Shown: positions 40,821 through 53,364, counted from the first letter of the stretch. The stretch is 64,000 nucleotides of DNA from Burkholderia seminalis DSM 23518 (GCF_902832885.1 NZ_CADFDK010000005.1:459235-523234), one strand, 5' to 3'. Program-made: numbers and translations. The notes: generated by a model from the letters alone, not told the origin.

Positions 40821-42053
40821 TCAAAAGTTGCTCAGGAACCATTCCTTCATCCGCGAGAACACCTGCCCCGCGTTGCCGGACTGCACGGCGACCTTGCGGC
40901 CGCGCATGCGCTGAGCACTGCCTTCGACCAGCAGCCCCATCGCCGTCGAGTAGCGCGGATTGCGCACGACGTCGGAGAGGCCGCCTGCATATTCCGGCGC
41001 GCCGATGCGCACCGGTTTCAGGAAAATGTCTTCGCCGAGCTCGACCATGCCGGGCATCATCGACGCACCGCCGGTAATGACCACGCCGGAGCTCAACAGT
41101 TCTTCGTAACCCGATTCGCGCACGACCTGCTGCACGAGCGAGAACAGTTCCTCGACGCGCGGCTCGATCACGGCCGCGAGCGCCTGGCGCGACAGCGTGC
41201 GCGGGCCGCGTTCGCCGAGGCCCGGCACTTCGACCATTTCGTCCGGATCGGCGAGCGCCTGCTTCGCGATTCCGTAGCCGACCTTGATGTCTTCCGCATC
41301 CGGCGTCGGCGTGCGCAGCGCCATCGCGATGTCGCTCGTGATCTGGTCGCCGGCGATCGGAATCACCGCGGTGTGACGGATCGCGCCTTCGGCGAAGATC
41401 GCGATGTCCGTCGTGCCGCCGCCGATGTCGACCAGCACCACGCCGAGATCCTTCTCGTCTTCCGTCAGCACCGCCAGCGACGACGCGAGCGGCTGCAGGA
41501 TCAGGTCGTTCACTTCCAGCCCGCAGCGGCGCACGCACTTGACGATGTTCTGCGCGGCGCTCACCGCGCCCGTCACGATGTGCACCTTCACTTCCAGCCG
41601 GATACCGCTCATCCCGATCGGCTCGCGCACGTCTTCCTGACCGTCGATGATGAATTCCTGCGTGAGGATGTGCAGCACCTGCTGGTCGGTCGGGATGTTG
41701 ATCGCCTTCGCGGTCTCGATCACGCGCGCGACGTCCGTCTGCGTGACTTCCTTGTCCTTGATCGCGACCATCCCGCTCGAGTTGAAGCTGCGGATGTGGC
41801 TGCCCGCGATCCCCGTGAACACGTTGGTGATCTTGCAGTCGGCCATCAGCTCCGCCTCCTCGAGCGCGCGCTGGATCGACTGCACGGTGGCCTCGATGTT
41901 GACCACCACACCTTTCTTCAGACCCTTCGACTCGCTCTGGCCGAGACCGATCACCTCGTAGTGACCCTCGCCCTTCAGCTCGGCGACGATGGCCACCACC
42001 TTCGACGTGCCGATGTCGAGGGAAACCAGCAGATCCTTGTAGTCTTTGCTCAT
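40821..42053 (-). CDS. ftsA: Cell division protein FtsA
   Basis: Actin-like ATPase that tethers FtsZ to the membrane. It has 410 residues from the ATG at 42053 (MSKDYKDLLVSLDIGTSKV); the upstream frame extends into ftsQ and is rejected. Phosphate-binding loops LDIGTSKV (near 11) and VDIGGGTTDIAIF (near 205) are present. The C-terminal amphipathic membrane helix (MKEWFLSNF) is intact. It lies 26 bases after ftsQ. Confidence 0.97.
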   Translation of the reverse strand: MSKDYKDLLVSLDIGTSKVVAIVAELKGEGHYEVIGLGQSESKGLKKGVVVNIEATVQSIQRALEEAELMADCKITNVFTGIAGSHIRSFNSSGMVAIKDKEVTQTDVARVIETAKAINIPTDQQVLHILTQEFIIDGQEDVREPIGMSGIRLEVKVHIVTGAVSAAQNIVKCVRRCGLEVNDLILQPLASSLAVLTEDEKDLGVVLVDIGGGTTDIAIFAEGAIRHTAVIPIAGDQITSDIAMALRTPTPDAEDIKVGYGIAKQALADPDEMVEVPGLGERGPRTLSRQALAAVIEPRVEELFSLVQQVVRESGYEELLSSGVVITGGASMMPGMVELGEDIFLKPVRIGAPEYAGGLSDVVRNPRYSTAMGLLVEGSAQRMRGRKVAVQSGNAGQVFSRMKEWFLSNF

Positions 42054-42079
42054 AAAGTGCTCTTGCGTGTGATCTCTCG

Positions 42080-42832
42080 TTACTTCTTGCGCTTGTCGGT
42101 ATCGGTCAGGAACCGCATGCCTGCCGCGCGAATCGCGAATCCGTTCGGATAGCGCAGGTCCGCGTACTCGATGTCGTTGCCCCAACGCTCCGTGACGGCC
42201 GGCCAGGCCGCGACCAGGCGCTGGCTCCGGTCATGCAACGTGTCGCTGTTGCGTTCCTTGCCCAGCTCGACCTGCATGCCGTTCGACAGCTTCACCGTCC
42301 ACGCGTACCGCGCCGACAGCGTCACTTCTTCCGGCGCCGCCTTCAGCGGCGCAAACCATTTCCCGAAGTCGCGGTACCGCGTGACGACTTCCTTCGCACT
42401 GCCTTCCGGGCCGTCGAACGCCGGCAGTTCCTGCTCCAGCTCGCCCTGGTTCGCGGTGAACAGCTCGCCGTCGACGCTCACCAGCTGGTCGCTGCCCCAG
42501 GTCCCGAGCGGTTTGTACTCCTCCAGCGTGACAGCCAGCGCATTCGGCCACACCCGGCGCACGCTCGCATGGCGCACCCACGGCATCTGCTCGAACGCGG
42601 CGCGCGCCGCATCGAGATCGACCGTGAAGAAATTGCCCTTCAGTCGGCCGACCACGCCCGCGCGCACCGTCGGCGAGTTGATGTGCTCGGTATCGCCGTC
42701 GATCCGGATTTCCCGCAGCGCGAACGTCGGGCGCTGGATCAGCCAGTAGCAACCGGCCGCCGCCAACACGAGCAGCAGCAGCGCGTACAGCGCGCTGGCG
42801 GCAAGGTTGAGTTGGCGAACGTTGTTCCACAT
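42080..42832 (-). CDS. ftsQ: Cell division protein FtsQ
   Basis: Bitopic membrane protein that recruits FtsB-FtsL and the septal synthases. The 250-residue protein has one transmembrane helix at about 13-31 and a periplasmic POTRA domain (about 35-105, FALREIRIDGDTEHINS), followed by the FtsQ beta domain. The start is typical of Burkholderia (MWNNVRQLNLAASALYAL). ddl lies 19 bases upstream, ftsA 26 bases downstream. Confidence 0.95.
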   Translation of the reverse strand: MWNNVRQLNLAASALYALLLLVLAAAGCYWLIQRPTFALREIRIDGDTEHINSPTVRAGVVGRLKGNFFTVDLDAARAAFEQMPWVRHASVRRVWPNALAVTLEEYKPLGTWGSDQLVSVDGELFTANQGELEQELPAFDGPEGSAKEVVTRYRDFGKWFAPLKAAPEEVTLSARYAWTVKLSNGMQVELGKERNSDTLHDRSQRLVAAWPAVTERWGNDIEYADLRYPNGFAIRAAGMRFLTDTDKRKK

Positions 42833-42851
42833 ACGTCGTTCCGTTCCTGCG

Positions 42852-43793
42852 TCAGTCGTTGAGCGTGAGCGACAGCACCTTCACGACCAGCTCCGAATAG
42901 CTGATGCCGACCGCGCGCGCCGCCTTCGGCGGCAGCGAGTGGTCGGTCATCCCGGGGGCCGTGTTCACTTCCAGGAAATACGCATTGCCGGCCGCGTCGA
43001 GCATGAAATCCGCGCGGCCCCAGTCGGTACAGCCGAGCACGTCGAACGCGCGGCGCGCGATGCGCTTCAGTTCCGCCTCCTGTTCGGCGGGCAGGCCGCA
43101 CGGGATCAGGTACTGCGTGTCGTCGGCGACGTACTTCGCGTGGTAGTCGTAGAACTCGCCCGCCGGCACGATCTTGATCAGCGGCAGGTCGAGATCGCCG
43201 GCGATGCACGCGGTGTATTCGCCGCCGCCCTCGATGCTCTTCTCGACGATCACGATCTTGTCGTGCGTGGCGGCCTCTTCCAGCGCGGCCGGCAACGCGT
43301 CGGCCGTCTTCACCTTCAGCACCGCGACGCTCGAGCCTTCGCTCGCCGGCTTCACGAACAGCGGCAGGCCGAGCTTCGCGACGATGTCGGCCGCGCGCGC
43401 GGCCAGATCGTCGCCGCGCATCACCGTCTCGAACGGCGGCGTCGGCACGCCCGTCTGCTGCCATACGAGCTTCGTGCGGAACTTGTCGAGGCCGAGCGCC
43501 GACCCGAGCACGCCGCTGCCCGTGTAGCGAATGCCGTAGAAATCGAGCGCGCCCTGGATCTGGCCGTTCTCGCCGTAGCCGCCGTGCAGCGCGTTGAACG
43601 CGCGCACGAAACCTTCGTCCTTCAGCGCCGACAGCGGCCGCTCGGCCGGGTCGAACGGATGCGCATCGACGCCCGCGTCGCGCAGGCCCTGCAGCACGAG
43701 GCGGCCCGAGGTGAGCGACACCTCGCGCTCGGCGGATTCCCCGCCGAACAACACCGCCACCTTGCCGAAACGTTTCGGATCGATTCCGCTCAT
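42852..43793 (-). CDS. ddl: D-alanine--D-alanine ligase
   Basis: Makes the D-Ala-D-Ala end of the peptidoglycan stem peptide with ATP. The 313-residue protein has the ATP-grasp fold; [16 protein letters not shown] starts near residue 12 and the metal site [12 protein letters not shown] is near 276. The start at 43793 ([10 protein letters not shown]) is preceded by GGAGG, which lies in the repeat-like sequence before it. The gene is separated from murC by 132 bases, while most other mur genes overlap. Confidence 0.97.
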   Translation of the reverse strand: MSGIDPKRFGKVAVLFGGESAEREVSLTSGRLVLQGLRDAGVDAHPFDPAERPLSALKDEGFVRAFNALHGGYGENGQIQGALDFYGIRYTGSGVLGSALGLDKFRTKLVWQQTGVPTPPFETVMRGDDLAARAADIVAKLGLPLFVKPASEGSSVAVLKVKTADALPAALEEAATHDKIVIVEKSIEGGGEYTACIAGDLDLPLIKIVPAGEFYDYHAKYVADDTQYLIPCGLPAEQEAELKRIARRAFDVLGCTDWGRADFMLDAAGNAYFLEVNTAPGMTDHSLPPKAARAVGISYSELVVKVLSLTLND

Positions 43794-43925
43794 GCCAGCC
43801 TCCGCCGGGCCGCCCCAAGCAGGCTGACCACCCTCGCGGGGGGCGCCTTGCACGGGACCGGAGTAAGCGCTAAAGCGCCAACTCCGGTCGACAGCGAACG
43901 AAGTGAGCGTGGGGGTCGTTTCATG
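43794..43925. repeat. Repeat-like intergenic element between murC and ddl
   Basis: Holds a cruciform: GACCGGAGT (43856-43864) pairs with ACTCCGGTC (43881-43889), with an inner GCGC/GCGC stem (43867-43870/43875-43878). Next to it are CGAACGAAGTGAGCGTGGGG and GCCCCGCGAGG-like stretches of a kind I recall as dispersed in Burkholderiales genomes. Its ddl-side end supplies the ddl GGAGG ribosome site. The repeat status is from memory and not shown by the window, since no second copy is present. Confidence 0.5.
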
Positions 43926-45319
<1,394 letters not shown>

Positions 45320-45323
<4 letters not shown>

Positions 45324-46420
45324 AGTGTTTCCAGGTGCGCGCCGGCCGCCTTCGCGCACACGCGCGCGACTTCGTCGGTAGCCTCGGGCTTCGCCAGCGA
45401 GCGCGAACGTTCCGCCATGTCCGCGAGCGATGCCCGCGACTGGCCGCGCAGCCAGTCGGCGAGCAGCTCCGCCGACAGGTCGCGTTGTTGCACCAGCACG
45501 GCCGCGCCCGCATCGGCGAGGAACGCGGCATTGGTCGTCTGGTGATCGTCGACCGCGTACGGGAACGGCACGAACAGCGCCGCCACGCCCACCGCCGCGA
45601 TCTCCGACACCGTCATCGCGCCCGACCGGCAGATCACCAGATCCGCCGCCGCGTACGCAGCCGCCATGTCGTCGATGAACGGCACGAGCCGCACGTCCTC
45701 GCCGGCCGCGAAACCGGCCGCTTCGTAATTCGCCTTCAATGCGTCGATGTGCTTCACGCCGGCCTGGTGCACGACGCGCGGGCGTTCGCCCGGCGTCAGC
45801 AGCGCCAGCGCGCGCGGCACGACTTCGTTCAGCGCGGCCGCCCCGAGGCTGCCGCCGACGATCAGCACGTTCAGCGGACCGCTGCGCGACGCATAGCGTG
45901 CTTTGGGCGGTTCCGTGTGCGCAAGTTCCGCGCGAATCGGGTTGCCGGTCCATTCCGCGTGCGGCAGCGCGCCGGGGAACGCGACGAGCACGCGCTTCGC
46001 GAGTTTCGCGAGCACCTTGTTCGTCAGGCCCGCGATCGAATTCTGTTCATGCAGCACGAGCGGACGCCCCGACAGCGCGGTCATCACACCCGCCGGGAAC
46101 GTGATGTAGCCGCCCATCCCGAGCACGACGTCCGGCCGCACGCGGCGCAGCGCGCCGAGGCTCTGCCAGCACGCGCGCAACAGGTTGACCGGCAGCGTCA
46201 GCTTGGTCTTCAGGCCCTTGCCGCGCAGCCCGCCGAACCGCACGTATTCCATCGGAATGCCGTGCTTCGGCACGAGCGTCGCTTCCATCCCGGCCGGATT
46301 GCCGAGCCACACGACGCGCCAGCCCGCCGCTTCCATCCGGTGCGCGACCGCGAGCCCCGGGAACACGTGGCCCCCGGTGCCGCCTGCCATCACCATCAGC
46401 GTGCGTTGCGACGCGGTCAT
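45320..46420 (-). CDS. murG: Undecaprenyl-PP-MurNAc-pentapeptide GlcNAc transferase
   Basis: Makes lipid II from lipid I on the inner membrane face. The 366-residue GT28 protein starts with the donor loop [14 protein letters not shown] (near 11-24), and has [12 protein letters not shown] near 125 and the UDP-GlcNAc site [15 protein letters not shown] in the C-terminal half. The ATG at 46420 ([10 protein letters not shown]) overlaps ftsW by 4 bases. Start and length match the family. Confidence 0.97.
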
Positions 46421-47700
46421 ACCTTCCCTCCGCGCATCAGCACCCGGTTTTCGTAGTCGACCCGCAGCAGCACCGCCAGCGCGACGCAGTTCAGCAGGAT
46501 GCCCGAGCCGCCGTAGCTCACCAGCGGCAGCGTCAGGCCCTTGGTCGGCAGCAGCCCGAGGTTCACGCCCATGTTGATGAACGTCTGCGCGCCGAACCAG
46601 ATGCCGATACCTTTTGCCATCAGGCCCGCGAACGTGCGGTCGAGCGCGAGCGCCTGGCGGCCGATCTCGAACGCGCGGCGCACGATCCAGTAGAACAGCA
46701 GGATCACGACCAGCACGCCGACGAAGCCGAGTTCCTCGCCGATCACCGCGAGGATGAAGTCGGTGTGCGCTTCCGGCAGGTAGTTCAGTTTCTCGACGCT
46801 GCCGCCGAGGCCGACGCCAAGCCATTCGCCGCGGCCGAATGCGATCAGCGAGTGCGTGAGCTGGTAAGCCTTGCCCTGTGCGTAGCGCTCGTCCCACGGA
46901 TCGAGATACGCGAAGATCCGCTCGCGACGCCACGGCGACAGCCACACCAGCATCGTGAACGTGCCGACCGCCGTTGCGACGAGGCCGCCGAACAGCTTGC
47001 CGTTCACGCCGCCGAGGAACAGCACGCCCATCGCGATCGCGGCGACCACCATGAACGCGCCCATGTCCGGCTCGAGCAGCAGCAGCGCACCGACCAGGCC
47101 GACCGCGAACGCCATCGGCAGGAAGCCCTTCGCGAAGCTCTGCATGTATTCCTGCTTGCGCACCGTGTAGTTCGCCGCGTAGATCGTCACCGCGAGCTTC
47201 ATGATTTCCGACGGCTGCATGTTCGTGATGCCGAGCGGAATCCAGCGGCGCGCCCCGTTCACGCCCTTGCCGACGTGCGGGATCAGCACGATCACGAGTC
47301 CGACGAGCGCGATCAGGAAGAGATGCGGCGCGTACTTGTCCCATGTCGAGACGGGCACGCGGAACGCGATCACCGCCGCGACGAACGCGACGCCGAGCGA
47401 AATGCAGTGGCGCATCAGGAACGCGTAATCGTGATACGACGCGTATTTCGGCGAATCAGGCATCGCGATCGACGCCGAATACACCATCACGACGCCGAGG
47501 CCGAGCAGCGCGATCGCGACCCACAACAGCGAGTAGTCGAAGTCGAGCATCCGCGAACGGCTCGGGCGCACGCCGTTGACGACGCTCGCGAGGCCGCCCG
47601 TTGCGGCGCGCGTGGCCGACGCGACGCGGCCGCCCGCGGCATTGCCGCCGGTGTCGCGCCGGTCGTTGAACCGGGAGACGAGGCGATCGGACCAGCTCAT
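46417..47700 (-). CDS. ftsW: Septal peptidoglycan glycosyltransferase FtsW
   Basis: SEDS-family polymerase that works with FtsI at the septum. The 427-residue protein has about ten membrane helices; a polar N-terminal stretch of about 45 residues precedes the first. The motif [20 protein letters not shown] and [13 protein letters not shown] near the end are family signatures. The start at 47700 ([12 protein letters not shown]) overlaps murD by 4 bases; the longer frame continues inside murD and is not used. Confidence 0.96.
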   Translation of the reverse strand: MSWSDRLVSRFNDRRDTGGNAAGGRVASATRAATGGLASVVNGVRPSRSRMLDFDYSLLWVAIALLGLGVVMVYSASIAMPDSPKYASYHDYAFLMRHCISLGVAFVAAVIAFRVPVSTWDKYAPHLFLIALVGLVIVLIPHVGKGVNGARRWIPLGITNMQPSEIMKLAVTIYAANYTVRKQEYMQSFAKGFLPMAFAVGLVGALLLLEPDMGAFMVVAAIAMGVLFLGGVNGKLFGGLVATAVGTFTMLVWLSPWRRERIFAYLDPWDERYAQGKAYQLTHSLIAFGRGEWLGVGLGGSVEKLNYLPEAHTDFILAVIGEELGFVGVLVVILLFYWIVRRAFEIGRQALALDRTFAGLMAKGIGIWFGAQTFINMGVNLGLLPTKGLTLPLVSYGGSGILLNCVALAVLLRVDYENRVLMRGGKV

Positions 47701-49220
47701 GGCGTCGCTCCTTTGTCGATGGCGATTTCGTCGACCGCCGCGCGGAACACATCCGCGCGATGGGCGTAGTTCCTGAACATGTCGAGGCTCGCGCATGCGG
47801 GCGACAGCAACACCGCGTCGCCCGGCTCGGCGAGATCGGCCGCCGCGTGCACCGCGCTTTCGAGCGTCGCGTGATCGGCGAGCGGCACGCCCGTTTCGGC
47901 GAGCGTGTCGCGGATTGCCGGCGCGTCGCGGCCGATCAGCATCACCGCGCGGCACCAGCGTGCGACCGGTGCGACCAGCGGTGCGAAATCCTGGCCCTTG
48001 CCGTCGCCGCCCGCGATCAGCACGATCTTCTGCGCGAGCCCGTCGAGCGCGGCGACCGTCGCGCCGACGTTGGTGCCCTTGCTGTCGTCGACGTAGTCGA
48101 CGTCGTCGATCGTCGCGATCACTTCGACGCGATGTGCTTCGCCGCGATATTCGCGCAGCGCGTGCAGCAGCGGCGCGGCCGGCAGGTCGATCGCGCGGGC
48201 AAGCGCGAATGCGGCCAGCGCGTTCGCCGCGTTGTGCAGCCCGCGGATGCGCAGCGCGTCGGCCGGCATCAGGCGCTTCTGCGCGATGTCGGGCGTATGC
48301 GCGGCGTCGCGCCTGCGCCGGCGGGTCGTCGTCACTTCATCCGGTGCGTCGCGATCGACGGCTTCCACCAGCCATGCAATGCCGTTGTCGCGCGACAGCC
48401 CGTAGTCGCCGTCCTGCACCGGCTCGTTCAGGCCGAACGTGACCGTGCGCGGCGCGTCGGCCGCGCCGACTGCCGGCGCGAACTTCATCACGGCCGCATC
48501 GTCGCGGTTCAGCACGCGCGTCGTCGTCGCACCGAAGATCCGGCCCTTTGCCTGCGCGTACGCGTCGAAGCCGCCGTGCCAGTCGAGGTGGTCCTGCGTG
48601 ATGTTGAGGATCACGGCGGCATCGGGTGCAAACGTGCGCGCGGTCTCGAGCTGGAAGCTCGACAGTTCGAGCACCCACACGTCGGGCAGCGCGGTTTCGT
48701 CGATCGCGTTCGCGAGCCGGTCGAGCATCGCCGGGCTGATGTTGCCCGCGACGGCGACCTTCTTGCCCGCGCGCCGGCACAGCAGGCCCGCGAGGCTCGT
48801 CGTCGTGGTCTTGCCGTTGGTGCCGGTGATCGCGAGCACCTTCGGCTGGTAGCCGCTCGTGCCGAGCGCGCGCAATGCCTGCGCGAAGAATTCCAGCTCG
48901 CCCCACACCGCGATCCCGCGCTCGTGCGCGGCCGCGACCAGCGCCGCGAGTGCCGGTTCGAGCGGCGACAGCCCGGGGCTCAGCCCGACGATCTCGACGC
49001 CGCCGTCGAGCAGTGCGGGCGTGAATGCCCCGCCGACGAATTCCGCATCGATGCCTTCGGCCTGCAGCGCGGCAAGGTTCGGCGGCGCCTCGCGGGTATC
49101 GGCAATACGCAGCCGGCACCCGTGCCTCGCGCACCATCGCGCGATCGCGAGACCCGATTCACCGAGCCCCAGTACGAGCACCATCGGCCGTTGCCGATCT
49201 CCAAACATCTCGCCAGACAT
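47697..49220 (-). CDS. murD: UDP-N-acetylmuramoyl-alanine--D-glutamate ligase
   Basis: Adds D-Glu to UDP-MurNAc-L-Ala. The 507-residue protein is a little longer than E. coli MurD (438), with an insertion around residues 290-320 ([18 protein letters not shown]). It keeps the N-terminal Rossmann motif [10 protein letters not shown], the P-loop [10 protein letters not shown] and the C-terminal domain with SKGTN. The start at 49220 ([10 protein letters not shown]) is used; ATG four codons in is an alternative. It lies 16 bases after mraY. Confidence 0.95.
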   Translation of the reverse strand: MSGEMFGDRQRPMVLVLGLGESGLAIARWCARHGCRLRIADTREAPPNLAALQAEGIDAEFVGGAFTPALLDGGVEIVGLSPGLSPLEPALAALVAAAHERGIAVWGELEFFAQALRALGTSGYQPKVLAITGTNGKTTTTSLAGLLCRRAGKKVAVAGNISPAMLDRLANAIDETALPDVWVLELSSFQLETARTFAPDAAVILNITQDHLDWHGGFDAYAQAKGRIFGATTTRVLNRDDAAVMKFAPAVGAADAPRTVTFGLNEPVQDGDYGLSRDNGIAWLVEAVDRDAPDEVTTTRRRRRDAAHTPDIAQKRLMPADALRIRGLHNAANALAAFALARAIDLPAAPLLHALREYRGEAHRVEVIATIDDVDYVDDSKGTNVGATVAALDGLAQKIVLIAGGDGKGQDFAPLVAPVARWCRAVMLIGRDAPAIRDTLAETGVPLADHATLESAVHAAADLAEPGDAVLLSPACASLDMFRNYAHRADVFRAAVDEIAIDKGATP

Positions 49221-49236
49221 CCTTGTTACCTTTCCT

Positions 49237-50406
49237 TTACCGCAGCTTGAGGGTGGTCAGACCAAACAGGCACAGCATCAGCGTGATGATCCAGAAACGC
49301 ACGACCACCTGCGTTTCCTTCCAGCCGGACAATTCGAAATGGTGATGCAGCGGCGCCATCTTCAGCAGGCGCCGCCCTTCGCCGTAACGCTTCTTCGTGT
49401 ACTTGAACCACGAAACCTGCAGCATCACCGACAGCGTTTCCGCGACGAAGATGCCGCCCATGATGAACAGCACGATTTCCTGGCGCACGATCACCGCGAC
49501 CGTGCCGAGCGCGCCGCCGAGCGCCAGCGCGCCGACGTCGCCCATGAACACCTGCGCGGGGTGCGTGTTGTACCAGAGGAACGCGAGCCCTGCCCCGCCC
49601 ATCGCGGAGCAGAAGATCAGCAGCTCGCCCGCGCCCGGGATGTGCGGGAACAGCAGGTATTTTGAATAGACCGCGCTGCCCATCACGTACGCGAACACAC
49701 CCAGCGACGCGCCGACCAGCACGACCGGCATGATCACGAGGCCGTCGAGGCCGTCGGTCAGGTTCACCGCGTTGCTCGCGCCGACGATCACGAAGTAGGT
49801 CAGCACGATGAAGCCCCACACGCCGAGCGGGTAGCTGATCGACTTCAGGAACGGCAGCATCAGGTCGGCACGTGCGGGCAGCCCCATCGACAGGCCGCTC
49901 CTCACCCATGCCATGAACAGGTCGAACACGCGCACGTTGTTCGCCTCGGACACGCTGAAGGCCAGGTAGACGGCCGCGAACAGCCCGATCACCGATTGCC
50001 AGAAATACTTCTCGCGCGACGACATCCCGCGCGGGTCCTTGTGGACGACCTTGCGGTAATCGTCGACCCAGCCGATCACGCCGAAGCCGAACGTGACGAG
50101 CATCACGATCCAGATGAAACGGTTCGTCAGGTCGCCCCACAGCAGCGTCGCGACCGCGATGCCGATCAGGATCAGCACGCCGCCCATCGTCGGCGTGCCG
50201 GACTTGACGAGGTGGGTCTGCGGGCCGTCCTTGCGCACGGCCTGCCCGACCTTCATTTGCGTCAGCTTGCGGATCACCCACGGTCCGCACACGAGCCCGA
50301 TCCCGAGCGCGGTGATGGTGGCCATCACCGCACGGAACGTGAGGTACGTGAACAAGCGCAAAAAGCTTGCGTCTCCTTGCAGCCATTGCGCCAGCGCCAG
50401 CAGCAT
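49237..50406 (-). CDS. mraY: Phospho-N-acetylmuramoyl-pentapeptide transferase
   Basis: Makes lipid I by moving phospho-MurNAc-pentapeptide to undecaprenyl phosphate. The 389-residue polytopic protein has about ten helices. Catalytic motifs [14 protein letters not shown] near residue 115, [12 protein letters not shown] near 213 and the HxHHHFE-type loop [11 protein letters not shown] near 350 are all present. The length and start ([10 protein letters not shown]) are typical of betaproteobacteria. It lies 16 bases after murF. Confidence 0.98.
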
Positions 50407-50422
50407 GCTTCCTTCCTTCTAC

Positions 50423-51829
50423 TCAGTGTGCGGCGGGCGCCGTGCCCGCCGCGGGTTGGTTCGTCAGCGCGTCGACCACGCGCTCCATCTTCATGTACCG
50501 CGAGCCCTTCACCAGCACCGTCGCCGGTGCGCCGTATCCGGCCGCGAGCAGCGCCGACACGAGCGCGCCGACGTCATCGAAATGGCGGGCCGTGTCGCCG
50601 TACGCCGTGCACGCGTCGCGCGACGCGTCGCCGAGCGCGAACAGCGCATCGATCCCGCGATCGCGCGCATAGGCGCCGATCTCGCGGTGGAAAGCCGGCC
50701 CTTCTTCGCCAACCTCGCCCATGTCGCCGATCACCAGCACGCGCGGCCCCGATTGCGCGGCGAGCACGTCGATCGCGGCGCGCATCGAATCGGGGTTCGC
50801 GTTGTACGTATCGTCGACGACCGTCGCGCCCGCGAGGCTCCCGGCAATCGCCTGCTTCACCTGCAGCCGGCCCTTGACCGGTTCGAACGATTCGAGGCCC
50901 TGCCGGATCGCCGACAGCGAGACGCCGGCGCCGAGCGCCGCGGCCGTCGCGGCCAGCGCGTTGCGTGCATTGTGCTCGCCGAGCGCGCGCAGCCGCACCG
51001 TGACGGCACCCGCCGGCGTGTCGATCGCGAGTTCGCCGCCGTGCAGACGGCCGACGACCTGCGCGTCGTTCTGCCGTTCGGCGTCGTGCAGCGCGAAATC
51101 GAGGATCCGGTTGCCGGTCGCCGCGACGCGCCAGATGCCCGCGTACGCGTCGTCGGCCGGGAACACCGCGACGCCGTCCGGCGGCAGCGCGTGAATCACG
51201 GCCGCGTGTTCGAGCGCGACGGCTTCGACCGTCGACATGAATTCCTGGTGCTCGCGCTGCGCGTTGTTGACGAGCGCGACCGTCGGCGCCGTGAGGCGCG
51301 CGAGGACTTCGGTCTCGCCCGGATGGTTCATCCCGATCTCGATCACCGCGAGACGATGGGCGGCCGACAGGCGCAACAGCGTCAGCGGCAGGCCGACATC
51401 GTTGTTCAGGTTGCCGGCCGTCGCGAGTCGCGCGTCGGCGCCGACCGCCGCCGCGAAGATCGACGCAATCATTTCCTTGACCGTCGTCTTGCCGTTGCTG
51501 CCCGTCACCGCGACGAGCGGCAGCGGGAATCGCATGCGCCAGCCGTGCGCGAGCGCGCCGAGCGCGGCACGCGTTTCGCCGCCCACGATCGCCGGCATCG
51601 TGACGCCCGCCGGCACGTGCGCGACGAGTGCCGCGGCGGCACCGCGCGCGGCGACGTCGCCGAGGAAGTCGTGCGCGTCGAAGCGCTCGCCCTTCAGCGC
51701 GACGAACAGGTCGCCCGGCCCGGCCGTGCGGCTGTCCGTCGACACGCGGTCGAACGTGACGCCCGCGTCGCCGTGGACGGTGGCGCCGGGAATCAGACGG
51801 GCGGCTTCGCCGAGACTGAGCATCGTCAT
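50423..51829 (-). CDS. murF: UDP-MurNAc-tripeptide--D-alanyl-D-alanine ligase
   Basis: Adds D-Ala-D-Ala to the UDP-MurNAc tripeptide. The 468-residue protein starts MTMLSLGEAARLIPG and has the P-loop GSNGKTTVKEM near 117-127. The NNDVGLPLTLL and NPDSMRAAID segments are typical of MurF. The open frame continues upstream through murE but the ATG at 51829 overlaps the murE stop by 4 bases and fits the family. The Mur ligase middle and C-terminal domains are complete. Confidence 0.97.
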   Translation of the reverse strand: MTMLSLGEAARLIPGATVHGDAGVTFDRVSTDSRTAGPGDLFVALKGERFDAHDFLGDVAARGAAAALVAHVPAGVTMPAIVGGETRAALGALAHGWRMRFPLPLVAVTGSNGKTTVKEMIASIFAAAVGADARLATAGNLNNDVGLPLTLLRLSAAHRLAVIEIGMNHPGETEVLARLTAPTVALVNNAQREHQEFMSTVEAVALEHAAVIHALPPDGVAVFPADDAYAGIWRVAATGNRILDFALHDAERQNDAQVVGRLHGGELAIDTPAGAVTVRLRALGEHNARNALAATAAALGAGVSLSAIRQGLESFEPVKGRLQVKQAIAGSLAGATVVDDTYNANPDSMRAAIDVLAAQSGPRVLVIGDMGEVGEEGPAFHREIGAYARDRGIDALFALGDASRDACTAYGDTARHFDDVGALVSALLAAGYGAPATVLVKGSRYMKMERVVDALTNQPAAGTAPAAH

Positions 51830-53364
51830 TCGCCGCCTCCCTTGCCGTGCGTCGCGCGCGCCGCCAGCGCGAGCCGCGCGTGATCCTGATCGGAGAACGT
51901 ACGCTTCTTGCCCATGATTTCCTGCGTGGCCTCGTGGCCCTTGCCGGCCAGCACGACGACATCCTCGCGTGCGGCGCCGCGCACGGCCTGCAGGATCGCG
52001 CTCGCGCGATCCTCGATGCGGCGTGCGTGATCGGGTGCGGTCATGCCCGCGACGATCTGGTCGATGATGCGCTGCGGATCCTCGCTGCGCGGGTTGTCGC
52101 TCGTGACGACGGTCTCGTCGGCGAGCCGCTCCGCGATCGCGCCCATCAGCGGGCGCTTCGTTGCGTCGCGATCGCCGCCGCAGCCGAACATGCAGACGAG
52201 CCGGCCACCGCGCGCCGTGGCGATCGGGCGCAACGCGTCGAGCGTCTTTTCGAGCGCGTCGGGCGTGTGCGCGTAGTCGATCACGACGAGCGGTTCGTCG
52301 TTCTGCAGCCGGCCGCCGAGCCGCTGCATCCGGCCGTTGACCGACTCGAGCCGCTCGATCTCGGCGAGCGCCGCGTCGAACGGCACATCGGCCGCGAGCA
52401 GCGAGCCGAGTACGGCAAGCAGGTTGCTGACGTTGAAGGTGCCGAGCGTGCCGACCTCGACGTCCGCGTCGCCCCACGACGAACGCAGGCGGAATGCGGT
52501 GCCGGTGGCGGTCGCACGCACGTCGAGCGCGACCAGCTCGCGATCGGCGTCGGGTGCCGCCGCGTCGCCGATCCCGTACGCGATCGTGCGCACGCGGCCG
52601 GCCAGCTTCTCGAGCAGGCGCCGGCCGGCTGCGTCGTCGCGATTGATCACCGCCGCGCGCAGGCCGCGCCACGCGAACAGCTTCGCCTTCGCGGCTTCGT
52701 ACGCATCGAACGTGCCGTGATAGTCGAGGTGATCTTGCGTAAGGTTCGTAAATACCGCGATATCGAAGGCCGTGCCGTTCACGCGGCCCTGATGCAACGC
52801 GTGCGACGACACTTCCATCGCCACCGCCTTCGCACCGGCGTCGCGCAACTGCGCGAGGCTGCGCTGCAGTTGCGGCGCGTCGGGCGTCGTGAAGCCGGTC
52901 GGCACGAGCTGGCCGGGCATCCCGCTGCCGAGCGTGCCGATCACCGCGCACGGCTGATGCAACGCCGTCAGCGCGACAGCGAGCCATTGCGTGCACGACG
53001 TCTTGCCGTTCGTGCCCGTGACGCCGACCGCGAGCAGGCTGTCGCTCGGATCGCCGTACCAGCCGCTGGCGATCTCGCCGGCGAGCTGGTCGAGCGCCGG
53101 CACCGCGAGCGCGACGGGTACGGCCGGCGCGGCGGCCAGCCCTTCCGGCTGATACAGCACGGCGGCCGCACCTTGTGCGACGGCGTTGGCAATGAAGGCG
53201 CGATTGTCTGCCCCGTCGACCGCATACGCGACGAACACGTCGCCAGCCTTGAGACTGCGCGTGTCGGCATGCAGTTGCGCCGCGGGGGCCACATGCTGAC
53301 GCAGCCACGCAAGCGCGGCGGCGATCTGCTGATGCGCCGGATGGGAACTACGGGCGGCGCTCAT
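51826..53364 (-). CDS. murE: UDP-MurNAc-L-alanyl-D-glutamate--meso-DAP ligase
   Basis: Adds meso-diaminopimelate to the stem peptide. The 512-residue protein has the P-loop GTNGKTSC near residue 115. It carries the DNPR motif (TSDNPRSED) that marks diaminopimelate specificity over lysine. The domain order is N-terminal UDP binding, central ATPase, C-terminal Rossmann-like. It overlaps ftsI and murF by 4 bases on either side. The start MSAARSSHPAHQQ is supported by overlap and length. Confidence 0.97.
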   Translation of the reverse strand: MSAARSSHPAHQQIAAALAWLRQHVAPAAQLHADTRSLKAGDVFVAYAVDGADNRAFIANAVAQGAAAVLYQPEGLAAAPAVPVALAVPALDQLAGEIASGWYGDPSDSLLAVGVTGTNGKTSCTQWLAVALTALHQPCAVIGTLGSGMPGQLVPTGFTTPDAPQLQRSLAQLRDAGAKAVAMEVSSHALHQGRVNGTAFDIAVFTNLTQDHLDYHGTFDAYEAAKAKLFAWRGLRAAVINRDDAAGRRLLEKLAGRVRTIAYGIGDAAAPDADRELVALDVRATATGTAFRLRSSWGDADVEVGTLGTFNVSNLLAVLGSLLAADVPFDAALAEIERLESVNGRMQRLGGRLQNDEPLVVIDYAHTPDALEKTLDALRPIATARGGRLVCMFGCGGDRDATKRPLMGAIAERLADETVVTSDNPRSEDPQRIIDQIVAGMTAPDHARRIEDRASAILQAVRGAAREDVVVLAGKGHEATQEIMGKKRTFSDQDHARLALAARATHGKGGGE

